Assembly: GCA_037576195.1 (NCBI GenBank)
Contig: CM075101.1
Span: 37,076,001 to 37,140,000, forward strand
DNA from: Phytoseiulus persimilis
Taxonomy: Eukaryota; Arthropoda; Arachnida; Mesostigmata; Phytoseiidae
Direction: 5' to 3'
DNA: 64,000 nucleotides
In this document: positions 39,701 to 59,300 of the stretch, in pieces
How the letters are laid out: each line of letters begins with the position of its first letter
Position numbering within the stretch: the first letter of the stretch is position 1
Notes under the pieces: model-generated
The model's database searches: none
Told to the model about the DNA's origin: nothing
What the model saw: the letters and a program-made list of their open reading frames with translations, nothing else
Program-made: the position numbers and the translations under genes

Positions 39701-39982
39701 AACGCAGCTGAGAAAGAGTGGATTCACGAATGCCCATCGGTTCAGGTCCCCGTTTCCTAGAATCTTGAGAACGGGCGAGCGGTTCAGAGACATGCTGTCC
39801 AACGCCGCCCCGAGATGCTGATTATAACCATGACGAGGAATGAGCACGTATCCGCGACTCGACCCTGACAATTCCGCGATAGTCAGATTGCTGACTCGGA
39901 GTACGGTGAGGCTCACACTGAACGTGGAGACAGAGAAATCTGACTGACTCAAAAGTCTCGCAGTTGACGCAGTGAGCTCCAT
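30628..39982 (-). CDS. Tor: Serine/threonine-protein kinase TOR (mTOR), about 16 exons
   Basis: PI3K-related kinase at the centre of TORC1 and TORC2, controlling growth in response to nutrients. Exons on the minus strand: 39982-39919 (tentative), 39578-36732, 36587-36345, 36251-35926, 35806-35663, 35554-35348, 35259-34739, 34609-34173, 34025-33702, 33597-33224, 33155-32590, 32490-32145, 32057-31617, 31514-31098, 31001-30839, and a last exon from 30749 (or 30769) to 30628. Together they give about 2,490-2,515 residues against 2,549 in human. Domain order is HEAT repeats, FAT, FRB, kinase, FATC. All junctions are in phase except two: 34173/34025, explained by a missing base in a homopolymer, and 30839/30749, where a weaker acceptor is needed. 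Identity is certain from the C-terminal GWCPFW, GDRHPSN and HIDFGD motifs. Confidence 0.97.
30839..31001 (-). CDS. Tor: TOR exon 15, linker to FATC
   Basis: Low-conservation linker, then [19 protein letters not shown], matching [19 protein letters not shown] of other animals. It ends AA in phase 2 before a GTATTC donor. Confidence 0.88.
31098..31514 (-). CDS. Tor: TOR exon 14, catalytic and activation loops
   Basis: Holds the catalytic GDRHPSN loop and the magnesium-binding HIDFGDCF, followed by [20 protein letters not shown] and YDPLLNWRL. All catalytic residues expected of an active PIKK are present. The linker after WRL is shorter and differs from that of vertebrates. Confidence 0.97.
31617..32057 (-). 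CDS. Tor: TOR exon 13, kinase core
   Basis: Encodes [20 protein letters not shown], then [29 protein letters not shown] and [19 protein letters not shown]. These are core PIKK kinase segments. The donor is GTGGGT in phase 1. Confidence 0.96.
32145..32490 (-). CDS. Tor: TOR exon 12, end of FRB and kinase N-lobe
   Basis: Begins [19 protein letters not shown] and continues through [14 protein letters not shown] (with the Trp and Phe used in rapamycin binding) into the kinase N-lobe [13 protein letters not shown] and [15 protein letters not shown], which contains the ATP-contact Lys region. The donor is GTATCC. Confidence 0.94.
32590..33155 (-). CDS. Tor: TOR exon 11, end of FAT and FRB domain
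   Basis: Encodes [20 protein letters not shown] and then the FKBP12-rapamycin binding domain from [20 protein letters not shown] through [14 protein letters not shown]. The serine that corresponds to human Ser2035 (in EEASRLYF) is kept, so rapamycin-FKBP contact residues look intact here. Confidence 0.95.
33702..34025 (-). CDS. Tor: TOR exon 9, FAT domain
   Basis: Starts with the second Trp of the WW pair, then [20 protein letters not shown] and [16 protein letters not shown], as in FAT domains of TOR. The acceptor is TTTCGCAG and the donor GTAAGT. Confidence 0.92.
34131..34142. repeat. 12-base G homopolymer in a TOR intron
   Basis: Uninterrupted run of 12 G, preceded by GA repeats, 30 bases downstream of the suspect exon end on the minus strand. 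Confidence 0.95.
34173..34609 (-). CDS. Tor: TOR exon 8, FAT domain, ending in a suspect A homopolymer
   Basis: Encodes [14 protein letters not shown] to [17 protein letters not shown], part of the FAT domain. It ends ATAAAGAAAAATG before GTGAGT. In this form the exon ends in phase 1 while the next begins with a single base, so the frame breaks. One more A would give IKKKWWDRLMGC, matching the conserved IRQIWWERLQGC of other TOR proteins. Confidence 0.9.
36732..39578 (-). CDS. Tor: TOR large N-terminal HEAT-repeat exon
   Basis: A single 2.85 kb exon encoding about 949 residues of HEAT repeats. Family signatures include [59 protein letters not shown] and [17 protein letters not shown]. The acceptor TATTCCAG lies directly before it and the donor is GTAAGT. 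The equivalent region in other animals is usually divided by many introns, so intron loss is likely. Confidence 0.97.
39919..39982 (-). CDS. Tor: TOR candidate first coding exon
   Basis: Encodes [20 protein letters not shown] and ends in phase 1 at a GTGTGA donor. Joined to the next exon it gives SVSTFMASGLRDR, resembling the SVLQQFASGLKSR start of animal TOR. Chosen because it supplies a start codon in the required phase. The donor is weak, and an in-frame start codon also exists upstream at 40048. Confidence 0.4.
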
Positions 39983-42870
39983 TAAGAGAGGGGACTTGCT
40001 GACATCGCCAAACCCCGCGAAACGGATGAGACGGGAACGAACTTCCACCGGGGGAGACTTTCACCAATCAACGAATTCATGTTCGGTTGAAAAATTGCGC
40101 GAACATGGAACGTGAGCAAGGCTCAGTTTCATCTTCCATCATGCTCCCTGTCTCGCGCGGAGGGTTCTCACGCAGCTCCCACTTCGACCAGCGAAGGCGA
40201 AAGCGGATAACGCAACCATGTGATTTGCTGGTAAGTCGCTGCTCCGCTGTCGAGAAACTAACGCATGCATCGAGCAGGCAACTCTGCCAGACAACACGCG
40301 AAAAGAACGACGGGGGCCTTCTTCATTAACCCGACATTCGATTGCAACTCACTTTTTATTGAAAACTGCTCCCGTTCAACGAATCATTCCTGTCCGGGAC
40401 TCATTGGAAATGACGTTGGGATTTCTAGATATACACTTAGAGAGTTTGTGTTTTCACTGGGGAACACCAAAACACCGCTCTCCACTCTATTTGACAATAA
40501 ACTTCCGTGCGTTTGGGAGTTGCGGACTGAGGTTCAGTTATTCTCATAGCACTCATGGCGCGGAGAGAACATCCGCCGTCGGAATCTGTCCTGGGAGGAA
40601 CTGATATCAGTGGAGTGAGCTCCGCACGGGACTTGGAGTTGCTCTATCGACAACGGACTGCTTGGATCCATAGATCGAATACCGCACTCTCCAAAATGGC
40701 GGACCCCCTCCGCCTACCGGAGTCGTGAGCTCTGCGCTACCGCATGCTCTCGTGGAACGCGCACGTTGAATTGAGCGATTTTCGTGATGATGCCCTTATC
40801 AATTGATTCCGGAGCTCCTCCGAGGTCGACGGCAGGCAAGAGCGGTCTGCGGAACTTCGTGGAATCGTTGTACTACGACCCTTACCGATGGGCTCTCCTT
40901 AAATCCTGGAGTTTTTTTTTCGGCGGTATATATTTTGCTCAAGAAATCGCCACGATTGACATAAGTAGCCCAGCTCCGCTGCCTATGTAGTCTCCGGAAC
41001 TCATCGTTCCTACTCCATTAAAGGGTGAGTATGTTGCCTGGAAGAACCGGGGCTCGTGAGTCCAGTGCGATGTGGCTTCCTAGCTTTGATCTGAGTTGGC
41101 TTTCCTTTCGCAGCGTTCTTTTTCGGTGGAAAGTCTGCGATGGGAGCCTGTTCATCGATGGAGGAGACGATCGAGGCCTGATTGTTATTCATGTGATTTC
41201 TTAGCGTCGAATCTGGGGTGAAGTGCATAGTCCCAGAAATTGGGTAATAAAGTCATCCCAGTTTAACGTCCCTCCTACTCCCACAAATCTCTTCGGAAAC
41301 ACAGCACGAACGTTTGAAAACTCCAGGAACACACGTGTACCATGACCATTTCCCCAGCTTTATGAGCAATGGTGTAACTCGAGAATGAGGGTTCAAGAAT
41401 GACATATCGAAATTTCTCGGGCCTTGGTGTTTAGCTTGACCTGACGGTAAACTTGATTCCGCTTCGATAAGACGACCATTTGCCACCGAAAAAGGATGAC
41501 AACCCAGCGGTGTGAATCAACGTCGTATTCATGATTTCTTCGAAGTTCTCACTTATCGTAATCAAGGAAGCAACCCGACTATTTAAGTGCTCCGAGTTCT
41601 ATTGCTCCATCATGCAATCACACCGGACGAGATTCCGGGGATGTCCCCGGAATCTCACGAATCACATCATCGGTATATGAATGCCTCAAGGATAGTAATG
41701 GAACTCATACTCGTTGAGTCACCACAACTCCTCCATTATTGGGGCGCGATGGATTGCTTTGTGAGTTTGAGCCCGTTCAGGATCGGCGATGCCATCAACG
41801 AACCTGATCCGTGGCATACATTGGTTGGCAATCGCCGTGAACGAGCGGAATTCCCCTGGAATTCGAGTCTTCATTTCGATGCCTGATCGACCTGAGTCAC
41901 GTCTTGGTCTCTCGGTCATTTGAAGCCCCAGAAAGCAATCACTGCCTCCACCTCTCATAGGAAGCGTAAGCCTTGAATACGACCGAACAAAGTGTCGGAG
42001 GTTTCATGGGAGAACACTCGCCCTGCGACCGATTCTTGGCCGGCACAATGCCTCAGTTACGGAAATTTGAGGGTTCACTTCGCGTTACCTCTCAGAAAAC
42101 CGCTTCACGATTCTCCAATGGAGACACAACATGGCTTATATCAAGAAAAGTATCGGGCTACAGTATCGAGTCTGAGTCGGCTTTATCGAGAGTTCGCTTC
42201 AGTCAACTACCATCTGAGCGAAGTTAGAGACATTTATCGTTAGACCATCTGGAAAGCTCGTGCGTGATCCCATCGATTGCTCCAGTTCAATGCGCGAAGC
42301 AGCCATGAGGTTACGTGGGTTTATTGCTCGCAATAACTGGTTCATCATCCTCGTCGTCGAAGTCAAAAGACGTTCCGAGCTGCGGACGTTTTTTGAAGGT
42401 CAGCTTCGGTACTTGCTTTCGTGTCATTTCAGGAAGCTCCTAAAGAAGAATGTGTCGAGAGTTAGCTCTATGAAAATCAATATCATAATTTCTCTTTGTC
42501 TCAAGTTTTCTGTGTGACGCCTGCTCGAGAGAGAACGTTGCCCGGAGCGGGGTCTATATCTACTTTTGGGTGCCGACAAAAATACTGCTGTAGGGCCTAA
42601 CGTACCACCACAAAAATAAGTCAAAATTTAAACAAAATGTTGCTATTTCCAGTTTTATTCCGAAGAAATTCTCGCAAGCAAGTATCGATACAAAAATGTA
42701 AAGCGTTCTGTAATGGAGGTACATCAGAAGATTCGTGAAAATCCCTCTGAGATGGAAGCTCTCCCTAGTGAAATGATCTACAGTGATATCGATCTACTAG
42801 ATATCCCGCAGGCCTATCCCAAAACCCAGAGGAATCCCTCAAACTTTCCGAGCCTTCTCAAGAAATATTT
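39983..42870. other. Region between TOR and NT5C2 without a recognised gene
   Basis: No exon recognised. A 72-residue minus-strand frame at 41228-41010 is Lys-rich and could be a small exon, but it matches nothing I know. Confidence 0.45.
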
Positions 42871-42874
42871 CTGT

Positions 42875-42880
42875 GTTTAT
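42875..42880 (-). promoter_or_regulatory. Candidate NT5C2 polyadenylation signal
   Basis: AATAAA on the minus strand about 195 bases past the NT5C2 stop codon. Confidence 0.55.
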
Positions 42881-43073
42881 TTCCGCTCGTGTTAACGAAC
42901 TCGAGTTCCTAGCGTAGTCCATTGAAGTTTCTGAGCATGGGAACCAAGCATTCCGCAGCCAAGACCACATGACTGTCCGTGACCCTGTCAACAGCGGAAG
43001 CCCAAGATTCGGAAATCGCTGGTCCCCCGAACAGTAGGACAGCCGGACTCGGATAGAATTTCTAAACCGCGCA

Positions 43074-51690
<8,617 letters not shown>

Positions 51691-51692
51691 AA

Positions 51693-51698
51693 TTTATT
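51693..51698 (-). promoter_or_regulatory. Candidate REP polyadenylation signal
   Basis: AATAAA on the minus strand 54 bases beyond the REP stop codon. Confidence 0.7.
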
Positions 51699-51751
51699 GA
51701 TCACCTGTGAGCACTGTACATAGCAAGATCGTTGCACAAAGTATATACACT

Positions 51752-53341
51752 TCAGGAATCTCGAGCAGATCCTTGCTCCGCATTGACCGGTGAATCGCCC
51801 GAGTCAGGATTCGCGGGTGTAACAACCGTTTCCTGTGGGGACGTGAGTGGCTCTTCAGGTTGGGCTTGCGTTGCCGTCGCATCTTCGAAGTCCAAAATGA
51901 TCTCTTCGGGGTCAGGGGCTCTGGGGAGGAATTCTTCGCCCGGATACATTTCATGGAAAACTTGTTCAGCTTGCTCTATATAGAAATCGTAGTCGAGATT
52001 GAGTCCGGGCGTCGACATCAAGTACAGATCAGAGACATCTCTGCTCAATGGGTGGGATTGACACGTAGTATCGATCATGTTGAAGTAGGTCACCCAGACC
52101 CTCCTATTTGAGGGATAAATCTTCTCCACCAGCGTTTGGAGGTCTTCTTTGGCGGAATGGACTTTCCTACTAGTGAAGTGGGCAACCATCAAATTCTTCG
52201 GGCAAACCATCATGCCCGCTCCTTGCTCTATGACAGTGACAACAGGTCGACCGTTCTCTGGAGGAATCCTCAACAACGTTCCAGCACCTGGCTCATCAAT
52301 TGGTGAGTCCTGGTGCAGGATAACGATAGCTCGAGATATGTAATCCGCGGCTTTGGCGTCGTTCGGAACGAAATCCTGATTGATAACGACGTGCGAGGGG
52401 TGGAACGTTTCTCCCTGAGATATCACAGCTCTCACATGATTGTTCTCGTCAACAAAGTAGCCCTCTACTTTCCTATCAAGATGGTACACTCCACCGAAGA
52501 CGGCACAAAGCCTGCAGAAACATTGTGCGAGCTCTCCGCAACCATAGATGGGCGAAAGGAACGGACTGTTCCCATACCTGCCCAATGACCTAATAAACTT
52601 CCGCGCATCATCCAGAGCATTCCTGGTCGTTGTGTTTGGATGAGACATTGCAATCGAGTGCTGGATGAAGTGTTGGAGGTTTTCAGTGAGGAACAAGGCT
52701 TTGAGTTTGATGAACTCTTCGAATGGCTTGTCCAGCCATTCGATGAAAAGGGCCTGATTCTCGTAGTCTAGCACATTCGTGATGAATCGCATCAAAGCAC
52801 GTTTTTCGACCACGTTTACGCTGTCGGTGGCAAAGACGTCTGCTCGAGAGCACGGAACTTGCAGAATTTCTCCGTTTTTCAAAGTCAGCACCTTCGACGT
52901 CAGTTTGAACTCAGCATACTTGGCTATGTTCGATGAGATCAGGAGTTCTACCATTTTCCCTCTGGCGAAGAGTAGTTTAGGTGCAAGATCGAGGTTGAAT
53001 TTCCTGGAGTTCTGCTCGAGTTTCTCGATCGTCCATCCGCCCTCAGCGGCTCCATTCACCTCGGTATGGACGTTCGAGAAAGCTGATAACGATTTTGCAG
53101 GAACAAACTTGAGGCCAACTTCGGGAGCAGGACATGAGACCGGCTCGAGAAGTGTTGTAGTCGCCTCCAGGACTCTGTTAAGATCATGGAAGTTGAACGA
53201 CGCGAATAGGGAGCCGTAGTGACTCAGTTGATCGAAATGGAGAACGGATTTCCCCACCCGCGCACAGGCAGCGGCGACGATCGATTCTGGAACTCCGGTT
53301 CCGAGCACGACGACGTCCACTTCTTTCGGAAGGTCTCCCAT
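51752..53341 (-). CDS. CHM: Rab escort protein (Rab geranylgeranyltransferase component A), single coding exon
   Basis: Presents newly made Rab GTPases to Rab geranylgeranyltransferase and escorts the prenylated Rab to membranes; related to Rab GDI. The 529-residue frame starts MGDLPKEVDVVVLGTGVPES, the GDI/REP Rossmann-like GxGxxES motif, then VLHFDQLSHYGS. FLTENLQHFIQHSIAM and SLGRYGNSPFLSPIYGCGEL, QCFCRLCAVFGG, and the tail PDPEEIILDFEDA all match REP rather than GDI, including the length beyond about 450 residues. Human REP-1 is 653 residues, so the acidic insert is shorter here. The start is placed at 53341 because an acceptor (ATTTCAG) sits two bases upstream, implying a 5'UTR intron. 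An in-frame ATG at 53413 would lie within that intron. TGA is at 51754-51752. Confidence 0.95.
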   Translation of the reverse strand: MGDLPKEVDVVVLGTGVPESIVAAACARVGKSVLHFDQLSHYGSLFASFNFHDLNRVLEATTTLLEPVSCPAPEVGLKFVPAKSLSAFSNVHTEVNGAAEGGWTIEKLEQNSRKFNLDLAPKLLFARGKMVELLISSNIAKYAEFKLTSKVLTLKNGEILQVPCSRADVFATDSVNVVEKRALMRFITNVLDYENQALFIEWLDKPFEEFIKLKALFLTENLQHFIQHSIAMSHPNTTTRNALDDARKFIRSLGRYGNSPFLSPIYGCGELAQCFCRLCAVFGGVYHLDRKVEGYFVDENNHVRAVISQGETFHPSHVVINQDFVPNDAKAADYISRAIVILHQDSPIDEPGAGTLLRIPPENGRPVVTVIEQGAGMMVCPKNLMVAHFTSRKVHSAKEDLQTLVEKIYPSNRRVWVTYFNMIDTTCQSHPLSRDVSDLYLMSTPGLNLDYDFYIEQAEQVFHEMYPGEEFLPRAPDPEEIILDFEDATATQAQPEEPLTSPQETVVTPANPDSGDSPVNAEQGSARDS

Positions 53342-53343
53342 TC

Positions 53344-56300
53344 TGAAATTCAATTTCGGAGTGACTTTCTGAAACTCATTGGAAGGGCAGAGTGTCCGAA
53401 GTAAGGGTTGCACACTCTCCGCGTTGGGTCTTTAGAGTTCTGCTGTCCCGGATTCTCATCCGTTGCGAAAATGAGAGCTACCAACCTTTCGAACTTTTTT
53501 GCTAGACAAAAGGTTTTTCACTCTTTACTTTTGTTCGAATTTGCACTCCTAGCTCATTACTCCATTCAGATTGGAACTCAATAACTCCACCCTCCACAAC
53601 ACAGCTGACTCACTGAAGCTGAGAAGTGGTTGAATCTGAATCGGCTGATTGGTGACTCGCGGCAGGTTCACTCAATCATTACCCTCACGTTCTGCTTGTT
53701 GACACTGGTGATTGAATATGCTCGAACGCAAAAACAGCCTCTCTAACGAAGGGAGAGTTGTGGTTTCGCACACCGTTCCCGCGTGCTCATGTTAAGCAAT
53801 AGGAATGCCGTTTCCAGTAAGCGGGAGGGAAGAAAATCCCGAGCTGAACTTTGTCTATGGTAACGTTCGAGGAATGATGACGGTGATCTCTGCTCTACGC
53901 CAGGCCTGGATCGAGGCGCTACGCCAACTCATATTCAAGCTCGTGATTGATAGGTCTCGAATAGGTTTTCATGCCATAAACTCTCATCAAACACGCACAC
54001 AACTTGCTGGGGAGAATCGGAACCTGTTGAGACGCCAGTTGAGCTCGGGAAAGGTGCTGGGATTCGGAGAGATCATTGAAATTGCGAGCTACCATTCAGA
54101 TTCCCGATCAACTATGAAAATCGATCTGATGCGATTTCCCTCGGAGAATTAGAGCATCACCGGTATGGATCTCACTGCGAATGCCCCGATACATTGGACT
54201 CAGACCAAGCTTTCGGAATGATTGGATGCTGGAGTCTTGAGAGAGTGCTGCGATTCTCCGGCGGTCCTCCTACCGAATCACGTGAGCTCATGAATATCAA
54301 AGAACATAACAAAGCGGGGGAATTGCTCTCCACCGATCCAGATGGATTATTCTTTCTCTTGATGAATCCGCGGTGTACTTTTCTACGTGAGGATTCTTTC
54401 CGTACGTTCTATACATGGTCTTCGGTGAATCCTGGATTAAGCCAGAGTTCACATTCGGATGTCGAATTCAAGCCGATGCCTTTTTTTCCATTTAGATTAT
54501 AGAGGTGGTGGAGAGATGCATTTTGCACACGTTGGTGTCTGAGGAGCGAGCGTTTTGTGTGCAGAACTTGGGAACCATGGTAGTGCGGGCTCTGCATCTC
54601 ACCAAAACTCCCTCCCCCTCTCTTCCGCCAGGGCCCGGATTCACTTCCCGGTATTGCTTCAGGTCATCTGACGGGGCTTGTTCTCCTTGTGTTGATCGTT
54701 TGTTTTTCTCCTGTGTTTTACTTGTCCGGGGATGCCGTCCGGGGAGCTGTTTCCGCCTGCTTGTCCTCACGTCAATGTCTGACAACCTCATCGTGAACTT
54801 AGTCGCTGCGAAATTCTGCTCGCACAGGATTGAGCTCAGTCATATTACCCACTCTTCTCCGGAAGCTGCAACTCAGTCGAGTCGCAGCCTCACGATCAGG
54901 ACAGCTTGAAAATGGTCAACTTTTGCACTCTGTCAAATTCTTGTCCCCAGTTCTCGTTTGTGTGATCCCGAGCACATCCGATTATCTCTCTGCCGCATGC
55001 ATAATTTTCCACTGCGAGTACGCTCGTGGGCTCCAGAGAAATTGGCCAAATGAATGGCTGAAATTCAGCGAGAGTGCTGATCAATCGACCAGAATAGCTC
55101 GGACATGCGGACCTCAACGTTCCGCGTTGAAGTCCATCTCCTGGCGGGATACCCTGAACTGAATGTATCGACTGTCGTAGAGGTCGACTGTGATAACAAA
55201 TCATCGATCCGAACGGTCGATTTCAAGAGCCTGTTGGATTCTCGTCAAAATCAGAGACGAGAGTCCCACCCATCTTCCCCGATCGAGGCCGACTCCTCCG
55301 GTGAGGCGATTGTGGTTGGTATGTATTGGATACATTCTCGGAGAGGGATACACAGGCGATAGGGTGGAGAATAATCGCCCAGGATGGGACTCGCTACGTC
55401 TTCCTCATCCTCACTCCTCGGGCTTCCAATGGAACGAGAACATTGCTCAGGAAACACCTTTTCGGAAATTACAGTCTACCTCAGCGCTCCTTTTTTCGGC
55501 GTCGTTGTTCCCACGCTCGCGGTGCATGCGTCTTTCGATGTACCCCGCTCGGCTGACGCGCCATCGATCGATGCGGAGGCGGGATCCGCTGGAAAGATGG
55601 ATTAAGTGACCAATATACTTCCTCTCTCGGGATATTCCAATAAGACATTAAGTTCGGCGGTTCGAGTGTTTACCTCTTTCACCAATAGGCGACTCCTGGT
55701 AGCCTGAATCAAAATATAGGGTGTGTTCTTAAAGCTGCACTATCGTCATGGCCGCGTATCTTGAGCTGTTTTTCGGTCGAATTCGGTCGGGACGATCTTC
55801 CTCTTCTGAACAAAGCTCTCCAGAAGTCCTGGGAATCAGATCAGAACTGCAATTCCTCTCGTACTCACCCATGTACAAGAAGCTTGCTGAACAGTGCTTG
55901 CTCGAAGTACACACACTGTGTATCAACTCCGAACATCAGAACGACATCAGCAGCGAGTCGCTGTATTAGTCGCTGAGCAGTGGTTCTTGGCTGCGATTGC
56001 GGTTCCAGAAAGTCCGACCCGGATAACTCGAACCCTTCACCTTGCAGCATCGGGAACTCTGAAGAGCTGAGGATGTGTCGTTGTATCCGTCGGAATGCAA
56101 AAAAAAGTTTGGAACCGAAATTCGGTTTCAGATAAGCTTTCCTCGTTCCCCAAGCTGCATTCGCACACTGCAATACTTCTGTATCATGGAGGTGTACTTG
56201 ATGAATAATTCAGTCGCTGCGGGGCATCGAATGGCGGAGAAGTTATGCAGAGAGGGTTATGTGGACTGTGAAACCAACGTCTCTCGAGGGTTAGGGATTG

Positions 56301-59300
56301 CAGATTCGGACAACCGAGCAGTTCTTCATTCGTCGGAAGAAGTGGTGGCATTCAGCTGGTCGAATTTCGGTTCCCAGTTTTGTTTGCAATTTCTTCATGT
56401 TGAAATTGACCTTTCGTTTCCCAGCATTTTAAAGCTAGTGAGCTTTCAGAAGATCGAATCCCTCTAATCGCTCCCACATTTCCAACATCCTCGCCGTGTT
56501 GATTGTGATTCCCAGACGGTCGCCATGTGTTCCTAGCGATTTCGGCTCTAAACATTCTCCATCATCCGGATTCTCGTATTGCAGTTCCCCGTGTTCCAGG
56601 ATTTCTACCTCGTACCGCTTCTCGATTACTGTGGATTGATGCTTGTTCGTTGATCTGCGGAAAGATGGGGAAAGTGGTAATTTTCGTCGGAGTGCGAGGT
56701 TCCGGAGTCAGAGTGGGCATCAGGGATGTCATGGAATAGTTCGTTTCCTGTGGAAACTCCTTCATGCCAGTTGTTTCCCTCTGCGAGTCTTCCTTCTCCA
56801 ACACACGCATGACCCATTCCGCCAAGTGACGGCGAAAAGTGCTTCCTCATGTTTTGCACCTGGAAGTTGCACATTGCGGCTTCGAGTCTCGACTTGGATG
56901 GAAATTGATCGCGACGCCCTGCAGGGACCCGATCGTTGCGCTGAGCCTGTCCGCAGGCTGGTTCGAAGCATTGCTAACTCCGCCCATGGAAGCCCCTCCA
57001 GCCCATAAGGGTCCGCTTTCGGCCGCAGAGTTGGGGGTTTTGTAGACAACAGGTCCCAGAGTACTGTGCTGCGGCCTCACTACATTCTGCATCTTCGTTC
57101 TTCATTCTGTGTCCTTCTCCTAAAAAATCCGAATACCTCTGCTCAGTCCGAATCCGGGATTAGATGCAGATTTGGATCTGGATTCGGTTGCAGATCCGTG
57201 CAGAGTCTGTGAATCCATCAAGCTCAGAACCCAACCAACGGATTGGGACTCAACGAGAGGATTTCATAACAGATTCGGAATCGTGGAAGGGTCCTGGTCC
57301 AGATGTATGGAGAAGTTCATGAGACGGACTGGGATTCGGATAATTGAGTCCGAATCATGCCCATCTCTGGCGATCGTGCCAAGCGGAGCAAATGATTCGC
57401 TCCGGTTCGTCATGAGAGGCATCTTGAAGATAGCATTGATCTCCTCCATGAACGGTCCGTGGCTCTAGTTGTTTATTTCTTGACCGAGGAACTTGGTTTC
57501 CGTCGTAATCTGACTGGCGCCGAACCGACCGTCTGATCCGACGTCAAACCTGTTAGGATTCGTTGTAACGCTTGAATGGTAAGGATTGATCTTCCAGTCA
57601 CCGGGCGAAATGTGGTGGCAATGTGCCTGACGAGAGACTGGAAGGCTAACTTCTAAATCAAGGAGCACCCGAGTCTGGGGAAGTTCGCCGACAAACTTAA
57701 CCGGCTTGTTGACAACAGAGTGATCGCCCTGTTCCACTCTCTGATTACACTGCTGAATCATCATCGTCTGGACTCCAGGGAACGACGGAAGACATCCGAT
57801 TACGCGTCGACTATGGTACGAGCCCAAACCACATCCTCCCGTACTACCACGGGTCGAGGACGTCGATACGAAGCTCATTGGAGAGGTGTTCTTGACTACA
57901 AGTGACCCAGCTGCGGCAACGCTTGAGATCGGAATGGCTGAGTACTGTTGGGGAATCGTCGGCATGAGTTGTACCAAAGACCTATCCCAACGCGTCTGCC
58001 ATACGGATCGAGATTCGCAGCAGTTACGTTCCAATAAGTTATCGTCGGAGGGATCGCGGGAGCCCCGAATACAGGCTTTCCAGAATGATCTTCGTAGTCA
58101 GATTCGGGGGTTAGGTTTGCCGGCCTGAGGTCATTCTGTGAAATGAGGTGGAATTGGAACCCCCGATTCCCTTGGAGTCTCTCTGCAGCCAGTGGTTTTC
58201 GAAGTGTTGAGTCCAGCCTGCCTCGACTCCAACATCGTTAGTCTTTGATAACTGACATACAGTTGAGAGTGCGTGAGGCGGAGATGGAAAAGTTTTTTTT
58301 TTGCGCGGAGTTTTTTCTAGCTCGCCGCCAACAGTCATTACTTCACGCTGTCATTGTCCGGGTTTCTTAGCGGACTGCACGGCGAGCTCTCAAAGTTTGG
58401 TGTACTAGCCGCCGCGCAGTCCAAAGATCCATACCAAACACTTCATTTGGTCAGCTGTTACGGAAGACGTGTTTGGAAGCCCACGTCTTATCACCCATCG
58501 TGTCAGTACTGGTGTCTTCGCCGAGTATTTGGAGGAAGAGGTAGCGTTGTGCGTATTGGGAGCCCACACCGATACCGGTCTTCCGAGCACCTTGAACACA
58601 CGTTTGAGGATCGCCTCGATCCGTTTTGCATTCTTCTGATAGTGCCCCAAGAATAGAGCGATAGCCGAATCCTCGTCCCCGCCTCAGAACACCGCCAAAT
58701 ATCACACTGACTCACAGTCATCGGCCAGACTGGATTGTTACGACAAACTTGGCGGAGTTCCAAACGAGACAGACTGTAGAGAGCTTCACTAGTTCTAACG
58801 GGTCGAATGGCGACTGATGTCGCCGGCACAAGCATCCCACAAAACCGCCAATTCTCAGTTTTCCCAAAGCCCCAAGGTGAGGACCGCGGTTGGAATGTGA
58901 GGAGAACGAGATCGAGAAACTGCTAGGAAGACTTCAAGATACCAGCATTCCGACAGTGAGCAGATACAGCTCTCCATCGATGATGCATACGAGCTGCACG
59001 AGTCTTGAGGGAGTGACGAAAAAACTGGTTCTAGCAGTCTGAGGTCAGGATACAAAGTTTGGAAGAAAAAACGAGCTCCGGCATCACTCTCTTCCACTCG
59101 AATTCCTCTGCGCATGCGGGGATGATTACTCTGCGAAACTTGATGCGAGGGGAACTCAAGTCAGCTGATCGGTTTGATTGACAGTGTGTTTGAGTTGAAC
59201 ACGAGATGGAGATTCCTATCGAGGATACCTGAGGATTCACGATTTCATCCACAGCGATGTTGTCGCGTTTACACCAATGTGTTCCAATGGGGATTCAGTT

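Noticed and set aside
39557-40048. 163-residue minus-strand frame upstream of TOR considered as a separate membrane-protein gene
   Set aside because: It runs through the TOR intron acceptor into the large exon in the wrong frame; its first part is better explained as the TOR 5' exon.
57465-57700. Short peptide HCHHISPGDW similar to a parvovirus capsid motif, suggesting an integrated viral capsid
   Set aside because: The likeness is limited to about ten residues with an insertion; the surrounding residues do not follow a capsid pattern and no replication-protein motif is nearby.
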